Origin: Bdellovibrionaceae bacterium UBA2466
GTDB lineage: Bacteria; Bdellovibrionota; FAC87; UBA2466
Reading direction: 5' to 3'
DNA: 19,859 nt
Assembly (NCBI GenBank): GCA_002342225.1
Contig: DDPO01000110.1
Span: forward strand, 1 to 19,859
The translations under genes were made by a program, and so were the position numbers. Below the pieces are notes generated by a model. That model worked only from the letters and a program-made list of their open reading frames with translations, was not told the DNA's origin and ran no database searches. Shown in pieces: positions 1 through 7,528 of this stretch (position 1 is the first letter of the stretch; every line of letters begins with the position of its first letter).

Positions 1-369
1 AGAAATCATCGGAATACCAACCCTAATGTCTTTGACCCATTTCTCACTAACGGTTTTCACGAGGGGAACTAAAATCAGCGATGTCTTATCGCCCACTCCT
101 CCAGTGCTGTGCTTGTCAATCCAGTATGAAGAATTGTTCCGATCGTGAATACCCGTTCTCTCAATAGTATCTCCAGATTTCCACATGAGCTCTGTCCAGA
201 CTGATAGTTCTCGGTCGGTCATTCCCCGAAAAAAAACAGCCATCAGCCAAGCCGAGAGCTGGTACTCTTTGATTTCGCCTTTTAAAAAACCATTGAGCAA
301 AAATGTCAGTTCTTCTGGGGAATTCTCCTGACCCTCTCGCTTCTTTGCTATGATCTCTTTGGCTTGCAT
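1..369 (-). CDS. deoA: Pyrimidine-nucleoside (thymidine) phosphorylase, N-terminal part, cut by window edge
   Basis: This enzyme cleaves thymidine or other pyrimidine deoxyribonucleosides with phosphate, giving the base and deoxyribose 1-phosphate. The ATG at 369 opens a frame of 123 codons that runs off the left edge. Residues 1-10 (MQAKEIIAKK) match the usual family opening, and residues 49-54 (GMTDRE) are another family motif. Residues 85-96 (DKHSTGGVGDKT) are the phosphate-binding signature of the nucleoside phosphorylase II family. The edge falls just before the expected glycine-rich GRGLGHTGGT motif. The stretch at 75-84 (HDRNNSSYWI) looks slightly longer than in common homologues. The start overlaps the end of deoB by 22 bases, so the two genes are probably translationally coupled. 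An AGGGG lies about 11 bases upstream of the ATG. The family is clear; which pyrimidine nucleoside is preferred cannot be told from this fragment. Confidence 0.93.
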   Translation of the reverse strand, partial: MQAKEIIAKKREGQENSPEELTFLLNGFLKGEIKEYQLSAWLMAVFFRGMTDRELSVWTELMWKSGDTIERTGIHDRNNSSYWIDKHSTGGVGDKTSLILVPLVKTVSEKWVKDIRVGIPMIS

Positions 370-1547
370 AAAAAACTTTGCCCCTGCAGAACCATTGAGT
401 GATTTTTAATTTGATAGGCCTCTAAGACTGAAGCTGCGACATCTGAAAACGAATTTCTATCCCCCAAAGTCTGGCCTTCGAATCTTGGCGAATAAGCAAC
501 CAACGGCACAAACTCTCGAGTATGGTCTGAACCTCTAAATGTGGGATCACAACCATGATCTGAAGTTAAAATGAGACAATCATCTTCAGTTAACTCAGTT
601 AAAAGCTTGGGTAAAAAAAGATCCAATTCAACCAATGAGCCAGCATAACCTTTAGGATCTCTTCGATGACCATAAAGCTGGTCAAAATCAACAAGATTTG
701 TGAAGATAAAAGCTTGCTCATTACGATATTTTTTCATGAAATCTAGTGTGGCTTCTAAACTGTCTCGGTTGTTTCCAGTATGATTTCCTGCAGAAATTCC
801 CCGATGCGCAAAAATATCATCGATTTTACCGACACTTAACACTTTCACATCATGTTCTTGAAGAACATCCAAGCAATTGGGAGGAGGACTAATTGAAAAA
901 TCTTTCCTATGTTCGGTTCTTTTAAAGTTTTGAGAATTTTCGCCGACAAACGGGCGAGCTATGACTCTTCCGATTTGATAAGGAATTGTGAGTCGTCGTG
1001 CAACTTCGCAAATTTGATAAAGTCGCTCCAATCCAAAAACTTTTTCATGAGCTGCAATCTGAAAAACGCTATCCCCAGAAGTATAAACGATCACTTTTCC
1101 TGTGCTTAGATGCTCTTCCCCGAGTTCTTTGATAATTTCAGTTCCACTGGCTGCTTTATTGCCTAAAACCCCAGTTATCTTGGCTTCCGTGATAAAATCA
1201 TTCAGCAAATCTTGTGAAAATCCATTTGGAAAAAGCTGAAATGGAGTTTCGGTTACAAGACCCGCCAACTCCCAATGTCCTGTCGTAGTATCTTTTCCTT
1301 TGCTCTTCTCTGCCAATCGAGCAACGATAGCTTTAGGATTGATAGTTGAGGGCAATCCTTCAATAGTTCCAAGATTGCCCAACCCCATTTTTTGTAAATT
1401 GGGAAGTCGAATCCCTCCCACATTTTTGGCAACATGGGCTAAGGTATTTGAACCTTCATCACCATAGAGATTTGCATCGGGCGCGGCTCCAACACCGAAT
1501 CCATCGGCTACCAAAACGACTATTCGTTTGAACTTTTTTTCGCTCAA
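348..1547 (-). CDS. deoB: Phosphopentomutase
   Basis: It interconverts (deoxy)ribose 1-phosphate and 5-phosphate, linking the nucleoside phosphorylase to the DeoC aldolase. The 399 residues match the usual size of bacterial DeoB. Residues 10-20 carry the metal-binding VLVADGFG segment. The KDTTTGHWE motif at 85-93 contains the threonine that carries the phosphate, probably T87. The C-terminal half has the second metal-site motifs SDHGCDPT and SDHTRE, as expected for this alkaline-phosphatase-superfamily enzyme. The start codon is TTG at 1547, directly after the TAA stop of deoC; no ATG sits in a suitable place, and a GGGAG sits 8 bases upstream. It lies between deoC and deoA in what looks like one transcript. 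Confidence 0.96.
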   Translation of the reverse strand: MSEKKFKRIVVLVADGFGVGAAPDANLYGDEGSNTLAHVAKNVGGIRLPNLQKMGLGNLGTIEGLPSTINPKAIVARLAEKSKGKDTTTGHWELAGLVTETPFQLFPNGFSQDLLNDFITEAKITGVLGNKAASGTEIIKELGEEHLSTGKVIVYTSGDSVFQIAAHEKVFGLERLYQICEVARRLTIPYQIGRVIARPFVGENSQNFKRTEHRKDFSISPPPNCLDVLQEHDVKVLSVGKIDDIFAHRGISAGNHTGNNRDSLEATLDFMKKYRNEQAFIFTNLVDFDQLYGHRRDPKGYAGSLVELDLFLPKLLTELTEDDCLILTSDHGCDPTFRGSDHTREFVPLVAYSPRFEGQTLGDRNSFSDVAASVLEAYQIKNHSMVLQGQSFLCKPKRS

Positions 1548-2237
1548 TTAGTAGGCTCCCGAAGAACTCGTAGCCCCTTGAACAATAGCTACGGAAGCGG
1601 AAGTGCCTAAGCGAGTTGCTCCAGCTTTAATCATTTTTACAGCATCATCATAGGAACGAATGCCACCACTGGCTTTAACTCCAAATCCATCTCCCACAGT
1701 TTCTCTCATCAATCGAATATCGTTTTCAGTAGCTCCACTTTTCGAAAATCCTGTCGAAGTTTTTACAAAATGGGCGCCGGCGGATTTAACAAGAGCGCAA
1801 GCAATTCGCTTCTCGACATCGGTAAGTTCACTTGTTTCTAATATCACTTTCACTGGGACACTTTGAGCTGCAAGCACAACCTGATGAATATCATTCCAAA
1901 CTGCAGCGAAGTCTTTTTTTGTTAAAAGACTTCGATTTAAAACCATGTCAATCTCTTTAGCCCCGGCTTCAACAGCTAATTTCGTATCTTGACGCTTCTT
2001 TTCGGTAGAATCACTTCCGTGCGGGAAGGAAATCACTGTAATGGGTAAAACTCTTGAACCTTTTAAGCGGGTGGCAACCGTTGGGATCCATTTGGCTTCC
2101 ACGCAGACTGTTTTGAACTGATGGGAAACCGCTTCGTCGCAGACTTTTAAGATCTCCTCTTCAGTCGCCTCTGGACGAAGTAGAGTATGATCGATATATT
2201 GGGCCATTGAATTTGAGTCTAATTTATCTTTTGTCAT
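1548..2237 (-). CDS. deoC: Deoxyribose-phosphate aldolase
   Basis: It splits 2-deoxyribose 5-phosphate into acetaldehyde and glyceraldehyde 3-phosphate, the last step of deoxyribonucleoside breakdown. Counting from the ATG at 2237 it has 229 residues, a normal size for the family. The Schiff-base lysine is in FVKTSTGF (K159). A second active-site lysine is in GVKASGG (K188), and the catalytic aspartate is in KEIDMVLN (D97). The frame stays open up to 2312, but that longer start would overlap the divergent acylphosphatase gene and cover the best promoter candidate, so I prefer 2237. A start at 2207 (MAQYIDHTLL) is also possible. No strong Shine-Dalgarno sequence precedes any of the three starts. 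It is the first gene of deoC-deoB-deoA. Confidence 0.95.
   Translation of the reverse strand: MTKDKLDSNSMAQYIDHTLLRPEATEEEILKVCDEAVSHQFKTVCVEAKWIPTVATRLKGSRVLPITVISFPHGSDSTEKKRQDTKLAVEAGAKEIDMVLNRSLLTKKDFAAVWNDIHQVVLAAQSVPVKVILETSELTDVEKRIACALVKSAGAHFVKTSTGFSKSGATENDIRLMRETVGDGFGVKASGGIRSYDDAVKMIKAGATRLGTSASVAIVQGATSSSGAY
1556..1561 (-). promoter_or_regulatory. Ribosome-binding site deciding the TTG start of deoB
   Basis: On the minus strand this reads CGGGAG and ends 8 bases before the TTG at 1547. It lies inside the last codons of deoC. The spacing supports the TTG, which immediately follows the deoC stop, as the true start. Confidence 0.6.
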
Positions 2238-2247
2238 AGATTTCAAA

Positions 2248-2275
2248 GGTATACCTTGCTTTAAGGTTGCGTCAA
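2248..2275 (-). promoter_or_regulatory. Candidate sigma-70-type promoter for the deoC-deoB-deoA operon
   Basis: On the minus strand a TTGACG (2270-2275) and a TATACC (2248-2253) are separated by 16 bases. The -35 box matches the consensus at five of six positions and the -10 box at four of six. Transcription would begin only a few bases before the ATG at 2237, giving a nearly leaderless message. This would fit the absence of a Shine-Dalgarno sequence there. Confidence 0.4.
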
Positions 2276-2291
2276 ATGGAACTCTGCTAAC

Positions 2292-2582
2292 ATGTCTATA
2301 GCTCGTAAACATTTAAAAATACAGGGTAAAGTTCAAGGCGTTGGGTTTCGGCAAAATGCATTTATCCTAGCTCAGAAACTAGGAGTCAAAGGCTGGGTAA
2401 AAAACACTTTTGATGGTGCCGTGGAGATTACTGTTGAAGGAGAGCCAACAAGCGTAGATTTATTTGTGGAGTGGTGCCATGAAGGGCCCATTCATTCTGT
2501 AGTAAGTTCAGTGACTATCTTGGAATCAAAGACGCTAGCCGAAGCTGAATTCAGCGTCTTTTCAATTCAAAAAACGACTTAA
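2292..2582 (+). CDS. acyP: Acylphosphatase
   Basis: This small cytoplasmic enzyme hydrolyses acyl phosphates such as acetyl phosphate or 1,3-bisphosphoglycerate. The 96 residues match the usual family length of about 90 to 100. The signature QGVGFRQ at 15-21 carries the phosphate-binding arginine R20. The second motif, GWVKNTFDGAVEI at 34-46, carries the catalytic asparagine N38. It is transcribed divergently from deoC and converges on the PilT-like gene, with a single base between their stop codons. A GGAA lies about 11 bases upstream of the ATG. The physiological substrate cannot be deduced, and there is no obvious functional tie to the neighbours. Confidence 0.95.
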   Translation: MSIARKHLKIQGKVQGVGFRQNAFILAQKLGVKGWVKNTFDGAVEITVEGEPTSVDLFVEWCHEGPIHSVVSSVTILESKTLAEAEFSVFSIQKTT

Positions 2583-2583
2583 C

Positions 2584-4011
2584 CTAACCCGTTTTTTTCT
2601 TTGGGTCTGGGATGACTTCCATTTCAGATAACACTTCATCGTTTGAATCGTCTTCAAGAAGGCTTTTAAAACTATCTTGCAAACTGAACTTTGATGTTAA
2701 CGGTGAGGGTTCGGTTCTACTAGCCTCTCTCTTCGTAGGCCCACTTTTCAGAGGAGGCACTGCCGATTTTAAAGTTGGTGGGGTAACAACAGATATTGTT
2801 GGCTTAGGAATACTCGGAGGAGCCGTCGGCGATGACGGCGGCATTTTAGGTGCTGCAGGTGAAACTCCACTGGGCTTCGTATTTAAATTGGTCTCCTTCG
2901 GCCGCTCGGGAACTCTAGAAACAGGTTTTGCAGCTGGCTTCGCAGTTTTAGGTCTGTTTTTGATGGCCGCTTCTAAAAGACTAGGGTTCTCTATCAAATC
3001 AGTAACGTCTTCAGGATTTACTTCTTGATTGTTGACGAGCTCTAACACAGATTGCTCAAGCGTCATCATCCCATCTTTTCTACCAACTTGAATCGCACTT
3101 GAGATCTGGAATGTTTTGCCTTCTCGAATGAGATTAGAAATAGCAGTATTCACCACCATGATCTCATAAGCGCCAACGCGTCCTTTGCCTGAAGCTCGTT
3201 TGATTAGAGTTTGACTGACAACTGCTTTCAAACCCTCAGCGAGCATCGTGCGAATCATCGACTGCTGATTGGCAGGGAAAGAGTCAATGATCCTATCAAC
3301 GGAAGAACCTGCACCACGAGTGTGGAGTGTCCCAAATACCAAATGGCCCGTCTCCGCTGCAGTCAAAGCCAAAGCTATGGTTTCAAGATCCCTTAATTCG
3401 CCGATCAGAATGACATCAGGATCCTCTCTGAGTGCATACTTCAAAGCGTCTGCAAACGAATGGCAGGAACTACCAATCTCCCTCTGATTGACGAGGCTTT
3501 GTTTGCTTGGATGAACAAACTCTACAGGATCTTCAACTGTCAAAATGTGAGTTTTTTGAGTCGCATTGATATGATTAACCATAGCGGCTAATGTTGTCGA
3601 CTTGCCCGACCCGGTGGGCCCCGTTACTAACACCAGTCCTTTTTCAAGCTGACACAGTTCGGAAATGACAGGAGGCAACCGCAGTTCCTCTAAAGTCGGA
3701 ATACGAACCGGAATTGTTCTCAAAACGGCAGCAATGCCCTTTCTAGTAAAAAATATATTCAATCTAAAATTGCCAATACCAGGGACTGCTATGCTCCTGT
3801 CCAGATTTCTTTGAGACAGCAACTTTTTTTTCTCATCCTCGTTGAGGATTTCCAATAAAAGCTCAGTGAGAATTTCATTCTCCATCACGTTTTCGTCTAA
3901 GATCTCTAATTCCCCATCTACTCTAAATCGAGTGGGCTCCCCTGAGGAAAAATGCAAGTCCGATGCTTTTCGTTCGACCGTTGCTTTCAAATAGAAATCA
4001 ATTTTTGGCAT
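2584..4011 (-). CDS. PilT-like type IV pilus ATPase with a long Pro/Lys/Ser-rich C-terminal tail
   Basis: This is a hexameric secretion-superfamily ATPase of the kind that powers type IV pilus retraction from the cytoplasmic side of the inner membrane. Residues 1-110 form the PilT/PilU N-terminal domain (ASDLHFSSGEPTRFRVDG at 16-33). Walker A is GPTGSGKST (131-139). The acidic box includes VEDPVEF (159-165), Walker B is ILIGELRD (201-208), and the His box is GTLHTRGAG (227-235). AISNLIRE (290-297) differs by one residue from the PilT signature AIRNLIRE. Homology ends near residue 350, the usual end of PilT. About 125 further residues follow: a low-complexity region rich in Pro, Lys, Ser and Thr (352-440), then a more structured acidic end with FSLQDSFKSLLEDD (442-455). 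An AAAGGAGT sits 10 bases before the ATG. Whether it is PilT or PilU is uncertain. Confidence 0.92.
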   Translation of the reverse strand: MPKIDFYLKATVERKASDLHFSSGEPTRFRVDGELEILDENVMENEILTELLLEILNEDEKKKLLSQRNLDRSIAVPGIGNFRLNIFFTRKGIAAVLRTIPVRIPTLEELRLPPVISELCQLEKGLVLVTGPTGSGKSTTLAAMVNHINATQKTHILTVEDPVEFVHPSKQSLVNQREIGSSCHSFADALKYALREDPDVILIGELRDLETIALALTAAETGHLVFGTLHTRGAGSSVDRIIDSFPANQQSMIRTMLAEGLKAVVSQTLIKRASGKGRVGAYEIMVVNTAISNLIREGKTFQISSAIQVGRKDGMMTLEQSVLELVNNQEVNPEDVTDLIENPSLLEAAIKNRPKTAKPAAKPVSRVPERPKETNLNTKPSGVSPAAPKMPPSSPTAPPSIPKPTISVVTPPTLKSAVPPLKSGPTKREASRTEPSPLTSKFSLQDSFKSLLEDDSNDEVLSEMEVIPDPKKKTG

Positions 4012-4051
4012 GCCTTAAAAACTCCTTTAGATGACTAAACCCAATACTTCC

Positions 4052-4079
4052 TTATCGGCAGAAAGAGGCTGATTCTTTC
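4052..4079 (-). promoter_or_regulatory. Candidate sigma-28 (FliA)-like promoter upstream of the PilT-like gene
   Basis: The minus strand reads GCCGATAA at 4052-4059, an exact match to the sigma-28 -10 consensus of enteric bacteria. GAAAGAAT (4072-4079) lies 12 bases upstream and matches TAAAGTTT at five of eight positions. The predicted start near 4044 would leave a leader of about 30 bases containing the AAAGGAGT ribosome site. The spacer is one base longer than the classic 11. Confidence 0.4.
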
Positions 4080-4209
4080 GATGAAAAACCAAGCTTTATG
4101 CGCTGCATTTCTTAGCGGATAAAAATCTGTTAACCCATGAATTAGTCTCTACTTTTTTGAGAGCATCAACGCTAAGATAAACGCTAACACTAAAGAACTC
4201 ATTATCTTC

Positions 4210-6084
4210 ATGATTAAGGAATTTTTTCTTTATCAGATTTCAGAGCCTGCCGTCGGAGCCTTCGATCACTTCATGGGTGGACTTTATCTCATCAAGGGAG
4301 TCCCTCTTTTTATACAACTAGCCGTCCTCATGCTCTACCCATTAGCGTTAGGTCTTCTTCTTCAATCAGATGCAACTCAAAATGAAAAATCAAAATCAAA
4401 CCGGCTTATGCTTTCTCAGTTTTGTTCTATTGTGGCCTTCAGTTTGAACTCCATTTTATTATTCACGCCATGGGACGAAAGCTTTATAAACCTTCGACAC
4501 TCTTTCAATTTAGCTCATCACAACTTCTTTTCATTTAATCTGAACTCTGCATCTGAAGGCACGGCTGATTTTTTAGTGTTTTTTGTTCTGGGTTTAATGG
4601 GGAAACTCGGTCTTCCCCTCTTCGAATTGCTTTTTTTTCAGGCATGGCTCGGCGGAGTTTTATGTGTTTGGGCCATCCACAAAATTGCGATTTCCCTTCA
4701 GATTCCTAAAGCAGAAAAATGGAGCCTATTTATCGCCACTATTTTTCCGACCCTAATGCTCAACTCATCCCATGGTTTTGCCACATCTCTTTTTTCGGCA
4801 GCTATTCTTTGGGTATTTTATTTTCTATTTTTCAAGAGAGAGTTAATTCCGGGCTTTATTGTCCTCTCACTGGTACCACTCATTCGCTGGGAAGGTTTTT
4901 GGTTTCTGGCTCTATGTTATGCTTTTATTCTAAGGGATTCAAAATATCTGAGGGCCCAATTTAATTCCGTATTAATAGGAGCTCTGCTTACTTTACTACC
5001 TACGGTTGCTTTGATGCTCTACCGGTTAAAATCTTTTGGCTCTTGGATTCCGGTTCCAGTAATTTATAAAAGCAGTATTGGCAATCCCTTCTACCTTGTT
5101 TTGGGCTTCAGAAACCTATTTTTAGATCTTATATCAACACTTGCGTTCGCCTTTATTTTACCTATTCTCATGAAACTTTTGTCAGATAAGAAACTCACCC
5201 AAAACAATGGTTTGATTACCCCTCTCATGATCTTGATTTTATTTTCACTACCCTACTATCTTTCAGGAGGTGATTGGTTTCCGCCGGCCTGGGGACGGTA
5301 TCTGCTTCCTTTAACTTTGTATCTCGGTCTAGTGGCTTGGAAAATTATTTCCCAAACAGAAAAGACAAAATCGAACCCACTGTTATTGACTTTTGTTTTT
5401 GGGATTATCATTTGTGCAGCCGCTCCTACTTCATCTCTGATTAGAGTTTATGAATTGATGTTTTCCCATGGCTCCGCCTTGCTATCATTAAACCTTAAAA
5501 AACGAACCGAAAACCCAACCTATCGTCCCCACTACCTTTCTCAATTAGGTTTCCATCTTAAGAACAGCACCAATCCCTCTGATAGGATTGGAAGTTCAGA
5601 ATTGGCTACATTGATGTATTATTCAGAGCGGGATGCAGTCGATTTTTTAGGACTCACTGATCTAAAGTTGGCTCATATGCCTCTTAGAAAAACACCCGCT
5701 TTCGCAAGAAAAAACCCAAAAGCAGCTGAGTTACCCTTGTTAATTTTTAAAAGGATCGCGCCCGAGAGATTAGCCGAGCTTAAGCCAGAATATCTCTATC
5801 TTTTTGACTTTATGATTGAGATTTTAATGGATCAAAAAAACACTAGTGATTGGAATGATCATGACTACTTCAAAGCATTACACCGATGGGAGGCAAAGTT
5901 TAAAGACTTAGTAACACCACTTTATGGTGGAGTAGGTCAGCTTTTGGAACTTGGATACATTCCAATTGTTGTCTCGTACGACCATGATTTTTGTGCTTTA
6001 TATTTTGTGCGTCAGGATCACCTGAGCATTCATCAAAAACGCCTATCTGAGTTAGGATTAATCGGAAGAAAAATCACTGAGTGA
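4210..6084 (+). CDS. GT-C membrane glycosyltransferase, AftB-like
   Basis: This is a polytopic inner-membrane protein of 624 residues, with many hydrophobic segments between about residues 33 and 405 and a soluble, probably periplasmic, C-terminal part (420-624). The first loop after a membrane segment has W88-D89-E90-S-F-I-N-L-R-H followed by N-L-A-H-H and SEGTADFLVF (115-124). This resembles the DD-x-x-I-S-L-R...EGYT-x-F-L pattern of AftB-like GT-C enzymes, with D-E in place of D-D. RWEGFW (226-231) fits the RPEG position, and SGGDWFPPAWGRYLLPL (352-368) fits the GGDW...R-x-L-x-P motif. Known relatives use polyprenyl-phosphate sugars, for example decaprenyl-phosphoryl-arabinose in mycobacteria, and act on the outer face of the inner membrane. 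I infer a polyprenyl-linked sugar donor here; donor and acceptor are unknown. No strong ribosome site precedes the ATG. The gene converges on the Wzy-like gene with 10 bases between. Confidence 0.75.
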   Translation: MIKEFFLYQISEPAVGAFDHFMGGLYLIKGVPLFIQLAVLMLYPLALGLLLQSDATQNEKSKSNRLMLSQFCSIVAFSLNSILLFTPWDESFINLRHSFNLAHHNFFSFNLNSASEGTADFLVFFVLGLMGKLGLPLFELLFFQAWLGGVLCVWAIHKIAISLQIPKAEKWSLFIATIFPTLMLNSSHGFATSLFSAAILWVFYFLFFKRELIPGFIVLSLVPLIRWEGFWFLALCYAFILRDSKYLRAQFNSVLIGALLTLLPTVALMLYRLKSFGSWIPVPVIYKSSIGNPFYLVLGFRNLFLDLISTLAFAFILPILMKLLSDKKLTQNNGLITPLMILILFSLPYYLSGGDWFPPAWGRYLLPLTLYLGLVAWKIISQTEKTKSNPLLLTFVFGIIICAAAPTSSLIRVYELMFSHGSALLSLNLKKRTENPTYRPHYLSQLGFHLKNSTNPSDRIGSSELATLMYYSERDAVDFLGLTDLKLAHMPLRKTPAFARKNPKAAELPLLIFKRIAPERLAELKPEYLYLFDFMIEILMDQKNTSDWNDHDYFKALHRWEAKFKDLVTPLYGGVGQLLELGYIPIVVSYDHDFCALYFVRQDHLSIHQKRLSELGLIGRKITE

Positions 6085-6094
6085 ACGGATGTAA

Positions 6095-7513
6095 TTACGT
6101 ATAATCATCTGCTCTAGCCATTTTCTTGAATTGGGACCTAAAAATAATAAGCACTGCTGAAACTACAAAAATACTATTAATAATACTTGTCAGATCTGAA
6201 GCGTAAGTCATTACTGGCATTAGAAAACACATAAAAGTAAAATAATAGTAGCCCCCGAGAAAGTAATATGAAAGTCGCTCGACGAATGCGATCAAAAGCC
6301 CCATTAAAAAAGCTACTGTATACATCCCCACGAATCCATAATTCATGTAAGCTTCAGCTAGATAACTCACACCCACGCTTGTCTGATAGTCATCTTTTCC
6401 GATGATTCCGTAGGTTCTACCATACAAGTTCCAGATATGCCTCGAGGGTTTATCTGGCCATAAAAATCTCGGGATGAAAATGAAGGGCAAAGCTGAGTAG
6501 CTTTCTCCCTGCCAAAACGGGACCTCTTTCGGGGTCTTTTCTAAAACAACCTCCAACGAGTCATCTCCTGCCCGACCAAAACCTTTTGATATACTTTCAC
6601 CAAGATTCTCCTCTTCGCCTTCTTCAGTGACCTCAGTGTCCAAATCAACATCCTCAACATATTTGACGTAAACAAGCGTGCCCAACAAGTCTAAACGGTC
6701 ATTGACTGACATGTTTGGATTTACATAAATGGCCTTCCGATAATCGGTTTTAACATTCTGAATTAGACAAGCCACGACTCCTAGAACTACTGGAAAATAT
6801 AACTTTTTGTAATTTCTTTGCAGGCATGATGCGATAAAGATATATCCCGCTAAATTACCCACCATCGTGAGGAACCCCGTGGAGAGGAAGTACCAAACCG
6901 TTGAAAATGCAACACCGAAACGCAGGTATTTTGCCAGGTTCTCATTGCCTGGAGAGTGCGAACACAAAAGCAACACCATGTCCGCAGCCATTGTTGCGAA
7001 GTGAAGTGAAATTAACCAGGTAGGTAAACTCCTAAGAAAAAGAGGCACGCAAATCACATAAATTGCTACTACGAGGAGCTGAATTCGAGTCAGTGTAAGT
7101 AGTTGATACTTTTCTTTTTCAACAAATCTAAAGAAAATAAACTGCCGCGAGAAATAATAGCTGGTGATGATCAAAATCGTACAAATAGTAAGTTCCTCGA
7201 TAGCAACGGCTGCGGCGGGATACAGTTCAGATACTTTAAGATTTAAATTTAAACTGTTTAGTTTTCCGATGGAAAAAGTGAAACAATGATTAAACAAAAC
7301 GAATGCAAGGTAATCGAAATGCTGACGAGAAAAACAAATAATAAAGGGAACCAGCTGAATGGTCATTAAAAGGTAAAGCTTACTCAGCGTGTATTTTGAG
7401 TTCCAACTATCCACAATGAAATAATTAATTAACCCCACAACTACAACCAAACTAATGAGTGTAACTGGGTTCACAAAAGGGACAACATTGTGCTTTTTAG
7501 CTAGAATGCTCAA
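6095..7513 (-). CDS. Wzy/O-antigen-polymerase-like polytopic membrane protein
   Basis: The protein has 472 residues and about ten or more hydrophobic segments. The most telling stretch is FIPRFLWPDKPSRHIW (346-361) followed by YGRTYGI, then SVGVSYLAEAYMNYGF (379-394). This pattern is typical of Wzy-type O-antigen and exopolysaccharide polymerases, where it lies in or next to a large periplasmic loop. The same loop also carries an unusually acidic stretch at 286-325 with many Glu and Asp. Such enzymes join undecaprenyl-linked repeat units on the periplasmic side. The start is TTG at 7513: a stop codon lies in frame just upstream and no internal ATG occurs before residue 50. The ribosome site GAGG is only 4 bases away. 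It begins 15 bases after the HAD-UbiA gene and is surely co-transcribed with it. The exact polymer is unknown. Confidence 0.72.
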   Translation of the reverse strand: MSILAKKHNVVPFVNPVTLISLVVVVGLINYFIVDSWNSKYTLSKLYLLMTIQLVPFIICFSRQHFDYLAFVLFNHCFTFSIGKLNSLNLNLKVSELYPAAAVAIEELTICTILIITSYYFSRQFIFFRFVEKEKYQLLTLTRIQLLVVAIYVICVPLFLRSLPTWLISLHFATMAADMVLLLCSHSPGNENLAKYLRFGVAFSTVWYFLSTGFLTMVGNLAGYIFIASCLQRNYKKLYFPVVLGVVACLIQNVKTDYRKAIYVNPNMSVNDRLDLLGTLVYVKYVEDVDLDTEVTEEGEEENLGESISKGFGRAGDDSLEVVLEKTPKEVPFWQGESYSALPFIFIPRFLWPDKPSRHIWNLYGRTYGIIGKDDYQTSVGVSYLAEAYMNYGFVGMYTVAFLMGLLIAFVERLSYYFLGGYYYFTFMCFLMPVMTYASDLTSIINSIFVVSAVLIIFRSQFKKMARADDYT

Positions 7514-7528
7514 GTGACCTCATCGAGA

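Noticed and set aside
2612..3028. Plus-strand open frame of 138 codons
   Set aside because: It lies wholly within the PilT-like gene opposite its low-complexity tail and shows no family pattern; it is a shadow.
4012..4209. Search for a promoter for the GT-C gene in the 198-base divergent gap
   Set aside because: TTGAGA near 4157 has no -10 box at 16-18 bases, so no promoter is called on the plus strand.
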